Part shown: piece by piece, positions 58,701-64,000 of the stretch
How positions within the stretch are numbered: position 1 is the stretch's first letter
How the letters are laid out: every line of letters starts with the position of its first letter
Origin: Elephas maximus indicus
Taxonomy: Eukaryota > Chordata > Mammalia > Proboscidea > Elephantidae
Assembly: GCF_024166365.1 (NCBI RefSeq)
Contig: NC_064839.1
Span: 33,988,378-34,052,377 of the forward strand
Reading direction: 5' to 3'
DNA length: 64,000 nucleotides
Position numbers and translations under genes: made by a program
Notes under the pieces: generated by a model
The model's input: only the letters and a program-made list of their open reading frames with translations
The model's database searches: none
Told to the model about the DNA's origin: nothing

Positions 58701-61700
58701 CTCCCAGACTACTTCAAGTCTCCATGGCTCCACATACTTGAGAACGCCAATTCCTAGGACCTTCTCATGACCCCTACACCTGTGAATGTGTGACCTCATG
58801 ACCCTCTCATAATCTCTGTGACCTGTAAATTCAGACCTCTTATCTCCCACGATGTTATGGCCCCAACACCCATGTGATCCCATTCTTCACTCTTGGCTAT
58901 AGGTGATAGAACTGAAAGGCCTGGCAAACCATGTGATTGTGGGCAGCGTCTCCTGTGAAACCAAGGACCTGTTTGCTGCCCTGCCCCAGGTTGTGGCTGT
59001 GGACATCAATGACCTCGGCACCATTAAACTCAGTTTGGAAGTCACATGGAGGTTGGTGGGGCTAAAGGATTTAGGGGCAGAGCTGGGGTGCTGTGGGGCC
59101 TAACAGTTCCTCCTCTCCTCAGCCCGTTTGACAAGGAAGACCAGCCCTCAGCCACTTCTTCTGTCAACAAGGCATCCACAGTCACCAAACGCTTCTCCAC
59201 CTATAGCCAGAGCCCACCAGACACACCTTCGCTTCGGGAGCAGGCCTTCTATGTAAGTCTTAGCCCAGGCCCTCGCCTCATGACTCTCCAGAAACCTCTG
59301 CGGTGGTCCTGAAATGCCCTCTCATCTCTCTCAGAACATGCTGCGACGGCAGGAGGAGCTGGAGAATGGGACAGCATGGTCCCTGTCATCCGAATCTTCA
59401 GACGACTCATCCAGCCCACAGCTCTCAGGCACTGGCCGCCACTCCTCAGCCCCCAGGCCCCTGGTGCAGCAACCAGATCCCCTGCCCATCCAAGTCACCT
59501 TCTGTAGGCCTGAGACCCCCACCTCTGGGCTCATGAATGAGGAGGGGGCCATAGCCCCAGCCCTGGCCAATGGGCATGCCCCTTATAGCCGGACACTGAG
59601 TCACATCAGTGAGGCCAGCGTGGATGCTGCCTTGGCAGAGGCTTCAGTGGAAGCTGTGGGCCTAGAAAACCTAGGTCAGGTACCTAGCCCACTTGCACAC
59701 CCAGATCCCACACAGGAGTGCCCTAGTTCTGTCTCTCCTGTCCCTTCTGCCCTGGACCCTGGTCATTCCACCATAAGCCCAACCCTCAGTACAGTAGGCT
59801 CTACCCACATATCTGCAGACCTTGCTGCATCTGAACAACTAAATCCAGTTCCCAAGGCCACAGACTCTGGTTCTTCTGATCTGCCAGGCCCCGCCCACAC
59901 TACTATAAGCTCCACTTATAGTGCCATAAGCCCTACCCACAGTGCTGTAAGCCTCACCTACTCTACCACAGGCTCTACCGGTAAGCCAATGGTCTCTACC
60001 CTCACTACTGCAGGCTCTACCCCGAGTCCTACAGGCCCTACCCCCAGTGCCACAGGATCAGTCCAGACCACTACAAGCCCCAAACACACTGTCACAAGCC
60101 CAACATATACTGTCACAAGGCCCATCTGCAAGCCAATGCTCTCTACCCTCAAAACTGTAGGCCCTACCATCAATACTATAGGCCCAGTCCAGACCACCAC
60201 AAGCCCAACCCACACTACCACAAGCCCCACCCATAAGCCAGTGCTTTCTAGCTTAACTTCTATTGGCCCAGCTCAGACCACAAGCCCCACTCACACTACT
60301 GCAAGCTCTACCCACACTACCATAAGACCCACCCATACCATAACAAGCACCACCCACACTACCATAAGCCACACCCATACCACCCCAAGCTCCACCCACA
60401 CCACGCCAACCCCCACTCAAAAAACCGGGGTGCCAACTCACACCACTACAAATTCAACCTCGAATGCTATAGACCTAGTCCAGACCAGTATAAGCCTCAC
60501 CCATTCTGCCACAAGCCCCACCCTTAAAACTGTAAGCTCTTCCACTTCTCAAGAGCTTGTGACTCTCTCCAGCCCCTCTGTGCACACAGACCCCACCCAC
60601 CCAGGCACAAACTCCCTTCCCTTTGGCCACCCAGCTTCCACCCTCTGCACTCAGGCAGACCTCACAGGCCCCAGCACCTCCTCCCCCAGTCCCACCTGTT
60701 CTGGTTGGGAACCCCTCGCAAGCCCTGCCCTAGAGCCCAACCTTCAGAGCCCAAGCCCCCCTCCCTCATCCCTAACCCCCACACCCCAGCATTCAGATCA
60801 TAGCCTGGCCATGGCTGCTCAGGCCCCAGTCCCAGAAGCAGCTGGAGGGGCTGAGGACAGGAAGCTAGAGGTGGCACTGGGGGCTCTAATGGCAGCCCTG
60901 GATGACTATCGTGGTCAGTTCCCTGAGCTGCAGGGCCTGGAGCAGGAGCTGACTCGACTGGAGAGTCTGCTCACGGTGAGTCTGCCAGGCTGGGCTGGAC
61001 TGGGCTGCGGCCGCATACAGAGGCAGCCAGGCAGTCAGTAACAGCAGCTCTGACTTCCTCCACCACCCCAGCAGAGGCAAGGTTTGACCCGGAGCCGGGC
61101 CTCCAGTCTCAGCATCACTGTGGAGCATGCCCTGGAGAGTTTCAGCTTTCTCAATGACGATGAAGATGAAGACACTGATGGTCCTGGGGACAGGTGAGGG
61201 GGCTAGGTGAAGGAAAAGCAACTGAGTGAGGGACAGGTGAGACAGGGCTAGGGGAGGGGGAAGAAATGAAGGAAGAGCAAGTGAGTAGGGGCACAGGTGA
61301 TACAGGACCAAGTGAGGGGGAACAGGCCAGGTGGGGCACATGAAGAGGACAGGAAGACTAGAGGTGGGTAGAAGGGAATGGACTTCCTGGCAGGTGCGTT
61401 TATGTGTACTCCTCCTATGCACACCCCTTGTGTGTCCTTGATGCCCGTGTCTCCAACACCCTCTGAATCCCCAGTGCTTCTATCCACCTTCCTCCTCCTC
61501 TCTGCAATGTCTGCCTCCCCCACCGATACCTATCTGCCCATGAGCGTCCAGCTCCTCCTCCTTCCCTTGGCCTCATCTTGGACCCACCCTGTGAAAAAGC
61601 CCTTTCAGTGCTTCCCTGTGCACCCTGAGTCTCCCAGCATCAGCTCCCTCCACCTCGACCCCAGCTCTCCAGGGGCCTCTGCTTCTCCAGGAGGCCCCAG

Positions 61701-64000
61701 TACCTTGGCTCTCTGTCTTGAAGTAGCCTTTTCCGCTTCCCAGTTGAGGGTTGTGCCCAGCCGCTCCTCCATCTCCTGCTACCCAGATTACAGCCCCTTC
61801 ACCCCTTGGGCCTCAGCCCCCTGCAGCCTGTACTGCATAGACCACCCCGCCTGCAGCCCTACTGCCACCCATCCCAGCCCCAGCAGCCCCAACAGTCCTA
61901 GCTGGAGGTGGCACAGGACAGTCTGACTCCAACAGAGCTCCCTACTAGTTCCAGCCCCTTCCTCCTTTTGGACATCCTCTGTGAATTTACCCACTGTCTG
62001 TCGCCCACCTGTTTTCTGTTCATCTTGGGGTGGGAAAGCTCAATAAAAAAAAAATGCACACCAGGGACCAGGTGGTGATATGTGCTCCTGCGGTGACGAA
62101 CCCCATTTTTCTCTCAGGCCCCCAAGCAGCCCGGAGTCTGGGGCTGAGGACAGCCTAGATTCACCCAGTACCCGCCCCCTCAGCACAGGGTGTCCAGCTC
62201 TGGATGCTGCCCTGGTCTTGCACCTGTACCACTGCAGTCGCCTCCTGCTGGTGAGGCTGGTGGTGTTCCCCCCATCTTCCCCTTGCGGCCCCTTACCCCA
62301 GGGAGCCCCGCACTTCAATCTTGGCTCTCTACACCCCTTCTGAGTTCCACACTTCACTGCCCCAGGGCCCTGGCATTTGGCCCTTGTTGAATGGAACACC
62401 TCCCACACTCGGGCTCTCCCCAGGTTTTCCCATGCATGCTGGGACTTACAGTCCCTAGGCTCCATCCTCCCCTAGCCCTACCCTGGGGTCTGAGCTACTT
62501 GGCCACCCCTGTTCTCCAGAAACTGGGCACATTTGGGCCCCTGCGATGTCAGGAGGCATGGGCCCTGGAGCGGCTGCTGCGGGAGGCCCGAGTGCTCGAG
62601 GCAGTGTGTGAGCTCAGCAGGCAATGGGCAATCCCTGCCATCTCCGCCCAGGAAGGTAAAGGCCCTGTGGGCCCTGGCTCTGGCATCTGTCTCCAGGCTC
62701 CTGTCCCACGCCACCCTACCCTCATCTGCCACCTGCCTGCCCTGTCTCTGACAGTTTCTGCACCCCTCACAGTGGTGCAGTTCTCAGCCTCTCGGCCCGG
62801 CTTCCTGAACTTCTGGGACCAGTGCACAGAGGGACTCAGCCCCTTCATCTGTCCCGTGGAGCGGGTGATCCTCACCTTCTGCAAGCAGTACAGTGCCCGC
62901 CTCTCCCTGCGCCAATCTGGTTTAGCCGAGGCTGGTGAGTGAACTGCCTATCTGCCCCTTCGTCCTTCCTGTCTCAGATCCCCAGTGATAGGGGCCTCAG
63001 GGGAAGCCAGATTGGCCCACGCAGACATATTGAGCAGAGCAGAGGAGAAAAAGCAAAAGCTTGTGCTTGGGGCAAGAGAACCCGGATGGTACGATTTGGA
63101 TAGGGGCCCCTGGACCTGAGCCTGGAATGGGGGCATTCTCTTCCTTCAGAGGGCCTGGGCCCATCCAAACCCTGATGGGCACTGCTTCCCACAGTGTGTG
63201 TCAAGTTCCTGGAGGATGCCCTGGGGCAGAAGCTGCCCAGGAGGCCCCAGCCAGGCCCTGGAGAGCAGCTCACCATCTTCCAGTTTTGGAGTTATGTGGA
63301 AACGTTGGATGGACCCTCAATGGAGGCCTATGTGACCGAGACTGCCGAGGAGGGTGAGCCACTGGCCCTGATCACAAAGGAGCCTGACTCTGTGGGTGGG
63401 CCTGAGGGTACAGGCAAGGACATGAGCATACACAAGGCCTCCCCACCCCAGGAGGCTCCTTGCCCTCCCACTTTGTCCCAATCCAACCCCCTCTTCCTTC
63501 TAGTATTACTGGTGCGGAACCTGAACTCAGATGACCAAGCTGTGGTGCTAAAGGCTCTGAGGTTGGCACCCGAGGGGCGGCTGCGTAAGGACGGGCTGCG
63601 GGCGCTGAGCTCCTTGCTGGTTCATGGCAACAACAAGGTCATGGCTGCTGTAAGCACCCAGCTCCGGAGCCTGTCACTGGGTCCTGCCTTCCGAGAGAGG
63701 GTAAGGGCTGGCCAGTGCTCCCTTCAGGGCAAGGACTGGGGTCCCAGGCTTCCAGTGTCTGGCTAAGCCTGCCCTCCTGCCCCATCCAGGCCCTCCTGTG
63801 CTTCCTGGACCAACTGGAGGATGAAGATGTACAGACGCGAGTGGCTGGCTGCCTGGCCTTGGGCTGCATCAAGGTGACTGCTGCCAACCCATCTACCTTT
63901 CCTGACCCCTTCACCCCACCCATGGGTTCTGGGCCTCTGCCACCTGTTCCACTGGGTCCCCCTCAATGCTCTCTCCTCTGGTAGGCATCCGAGGGCATTG
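55681..64000 (+). CDS. RIPOR1: RIPOR1 (FAM65A), RHO family interacting cell polarization regulator 1; 3' end outside window
   Basis: Coding exons: 55,681-55,784, 55,891-56,043, 56,170-56,248, 56,781-56,804, 56,895-56,948, 57,077-57,229, 57,328-57,391, 57,487-57,530, 57,609-57,734, 58,903-59,051, 59,123-59,252, 59,335-60,975, 61,072-61,193, 62,118-62,250, 62,520-62,655, 62,773-62,934, 63,195-63,353, 63,504-63,700, 63,790-63,873, 63,985 onward. All introns are GT/AG and phases match, giving about 1,243 codons here. Key strings are [17 protein letters not shown] (RHO-binding helical part), [19 protein letters not shown] and [20 protein letters not shown] (ARM-type repeat). The family binds active RHOA/RHOC and is tied to CCM3-MST kinases, Golgi orientation and cell polarity. 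The human protein, recalled as a little over 1,200 residues, is shorter because exon 13 is longer here. Neighbours in mammals are AGRP and CTCF; neither is seen in this window. Confidence 0.95.
55891..56043 (+). CDS. RIPOR1: RIPOR1 exon 3
   Basis: Residues 35 to 86, proline-rich [13 protein letters not shown], then [18 protein letters not shown] and the first helix [10 protein letters not shown]. Donor GAC|GTAAGC. Confidence 0.93.
56170..56248 (+). CDS. RIPOR1: RIPOR1 exon 4
   Basis: Residues 86 to 112, [20 protein letters not shown], charged helix of the N-terminal RHO-binding region. Confidence 0.95.
56781..56804 (+). CDS. RIPOR1: RIPOR1 exon 5 (24-base micro-exon)
   Basis: Codes for GFLYDLDK, eight residues, whole codons on both sides, so skipping it would keep frame. 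Confidence 0.92.
56895..56948 (+). CDS. RIPOR1: RIPOR1 exon 6
   Basis: Residues 121 to 138, [18 protein letters not shown], helix of the RHO-binding part. Confidence 0.95.
57077..57229 (+). CDS. RIPOR1: RIPOR1 exon 7
   Basis: Residues 139 to 189, [20 protein letters not shown], then [19 protein letters not shown]. Confidence 0.95.
57328..57391 (+). CDS. RIPOR1: RIPOR1 exon 8
   Basis: Residues 190 to 211, [20 protein letters not shown], helical. Confidence 0.95.
57487..57530 (+). CDS. RIPOR1: RIPOR1 exon 9
   Basis: Residues 211 to 225, [14 protein letters not shown]. Confidence 0.94.
57609..57734 (+). CDS. RIPOR1: RIPOR1 exon 10
   Basis: Residues 226 to 267, [18 protein letters not shown] then [19 protein letters not shown], start of a C2-like beta-rich segment. 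Confidence 0.95.
57851..58252 (-). mobile_element. MaLR LTR, minus, in RIPOR1 intron 10
   Basis: TGTCTTAGTTATCTAGTGCTG to GCACCTATTTCAACCCATAACA; somewhat diverged. Confidence 0.75.
58285..58490 (+). repeat. AfroSINE in RIPOR1 intron 10
   Basis: GAACCCTGGTCGAGCAGTGG head, GGTTCAAACCTACC B box, GTCACTATGAGTTGGAATCG tail. Confidence 0.9.
58903..59051 (+). CDS. RIPOR1: RIPOR1 exon 11
   Basis: Residues 268 to 317, [20 protein letters not shown] then [17 protein letters not shown]. Confidence 0.95.
59123..59252 (+). CDS. RIPOR1: RIPOR1 exon 12
   Basis: Residues 317 to 360, [20 protein letters not shown] then [14 protein letters not shown]; Ser/Thr-rich and probably phosphorylated. Confidence 0.95.
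59335..60975 (+). CDS. RIPOR1: RIPOR1 exon 13 (1,641 bases; Ser/Thr/Pro-rich linker)
   Basis: Residues 361 to 907. It begins [20 protein letters not shown] and ends [20 protein letters not shown] then LTRLESLLT. The centre (about 59,887-60,540) is a run of imperfect [14 protein letters not shown] units, mucin-like. It is fully open at 547 codons, likely disordered, and longer than I recall for the human exon. Confidence 0.93.
59887..60540 (+). repeat. RIPOR1: Degenerate coding repeat in RIPOR1 exon 13
   Basis: Imperfect units of about 24 to 36 bases based on CCCACCCACACTACCATAAG, coding THT(T/I) S(P/S)T. Length variation in multiples of three is expected. Confidence 0.8.
61072..61193 (+). 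CDS. RIPOR1: RIPOR1 exon 14
   Basis: Residues 908 to 948, [20 protein letters not shown] then acidic [13 protein letters not shown]. The acceptor is a tandem CCCCAGCAG, so a form lacking one glutamine is possible. Confidence 0.93.
61378..62055 (+). other. Unidentified 182-codon ORF with AATAAA inside RIPOR1 intron 14
   Basis: Open from ATG at 61,378 to 61,926, Pro/Ser/Leu-rich with Cys-containing stretch [20 protein letters not shown] at about 62,041 runs straight into ten A. It could be a processed retrocopy of an unknown transcript, an alternative terminal exon, or chance in GC-rich DNA. No family recognised. Confidence 0.35.
62118..62250 (+). CDS. RIPOR1: RIPOR1 exon 15
   Basis: Residues 948 to 992, [20 protein letters not shown] then [20 protein letters not shown]. 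Confidence 0.95.
62520..62655 (+). CDS. RIPOR1: RIPOR1 exon 16
   Basis: Residues 993 to 1038, [20 protein letters not shown], start of the C-terminal helical repeats. Confidence 0.95.
62773..62934 (+). CDS. RIPOR1: RIPOR1 exon 17
   Basis: Residues 1038 to 1092, [20 protein letters not shown] then [20 protein letters not shown]. Confidence 0.95.
63195..63353 (+). CDS. RIPOR1: RIPOR1 exon 18
   Basis: Residues 1092 to 1145, [20 protein letters not shown] then [20 protein letters not shown]. Confidence 0.95.
63504..63700 (+). CDS. RIPOR1: RIPOR1 exon 19
   Basis: Residues 1145 to 1210, [20 protein letters not shown] then [27 protein letters not shown]-type helices. Confidence 0.95.
63790..63873 (+). 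CDS. RIPOR1: RIPOR1 exon 20
   Basis: Residues 1211 to 1238, [20 protein letters not shown] then CLALGCIK. Confidence 0.95.
63985..64000 (+). CDS. RIPOR1: RIPOR1 exon 21, first 16 bases
   Basis: After acceptor CTGGTAG it reads ASEGI and leaves the window. The last 50 to 60 residues and stop lie beyond. Confidence 0.85.

Larger units (their letters stand above)
57735..58902 (+). other. RIPOR1: RIPOR1 intron 10, enlarged by insertions
   Basis: Holds a minus MaLR LTR (57,851-58,252), an AfroSINE (58,285-58,490) and a degenerate TGACC-rich repeat either side of them. Flanking exons are intact. Confidence 0.8.

Noticed and set aside
59958..60230. Minus-strand repeated VGLVVVW frame
   Set aside because: It is the antisense of the exon 13 repeat, so an echo of the real coding repeat.
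1..64000. CRISPR arrays, operons, bacterial features
   Set aside because: None present; the sequence is a mammalian nuclear genome with introns and retrotransposons.

Overview
The window is nuclear DNA of a placental mammal, very probably an afrotherian and most likely an elephant or close relative. Two repeat families point there: about 17 copies of a tRNA-derived SINE of the AfroSINE type (tRNA-like head with a GGTTCAAAYCC B box, tail ending in TATGAGTCRGAATCGACTCGA) and two nearly full-length RTE retrotransposons of the BovB/RTE1 type. The species call is an inference from repeats only.

Layout. Positions 1-3,300 are L1 debris with a MER2-like DNA transposon inside. At 3,945-5,722 (minus) and 19,090-21,690 (plus) lie two broken copies of one multi-exon short-chain dehydrogenase/reductase gene (C-factor/carbonyl-reductase-like), arranged head to head. 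All six exons can be matched in both copies. Between them, 7,369-19,013, sits a decayed class I (gammaretrovirus-like) endogenous provirus with two matching LTRs. Its 5' LTR was split by a MaLR LTR, which was itself split by another MaLR element. From 22 to 41.8 kb the sequence is almost solid repeats: AfroSINEs, L1, two RTE elements on the minus strand (26.3-29.6 and 33.6-36.9 kb, the second inside an L1), and MaLR LTRs. From 41.8 to 47.3 kb it is mostly single-copy intergenic sequence with old L2/MIR pieces and no recognisable gene.

The one clearly functional gene is RIPOR1 (FAM65A), plus strand. A CpG island at about 47.3-49.5 kb carries a candidate distal first exon. A second CpG island at 54.5-55.5 kb carries a proximal first exon with its own ATG. 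Coding exons 2 to 21 run from 55,658 to the window edge, where exon 21 is cut after 16 bases. All introns have GT/AG ends and the frame is open throughout. The joined reading frame in the window is about 1,243 codons from the internal MMSLS start, plus 14 codons for the in-frame upstream start.

RIPOR1 protein is known as a RHO-family (RHOA/RHOC) interacting regulator of cell polarity and Golgi orientation. The N-terminal helical RHO-binding part is in exons 2-11, a long Ser/Thr/Pro-rich repeat is in exon 13, and the C-terminal helical repeats are in exons 16-21. Nothing else looks like an active gene. The points most worth a second look are the paired reductase pseudogenes with the provirus between them, the two RIPOR1 start regions (one gives an in-frame N-terminal extension, the other would split an ATG across a splice junction and create an overlapping upstream ORF), the mucin-like repeat in exon 13, and an unexplained 182-codon ORF followed by AATAAA inside RIPOR1 intron 14.
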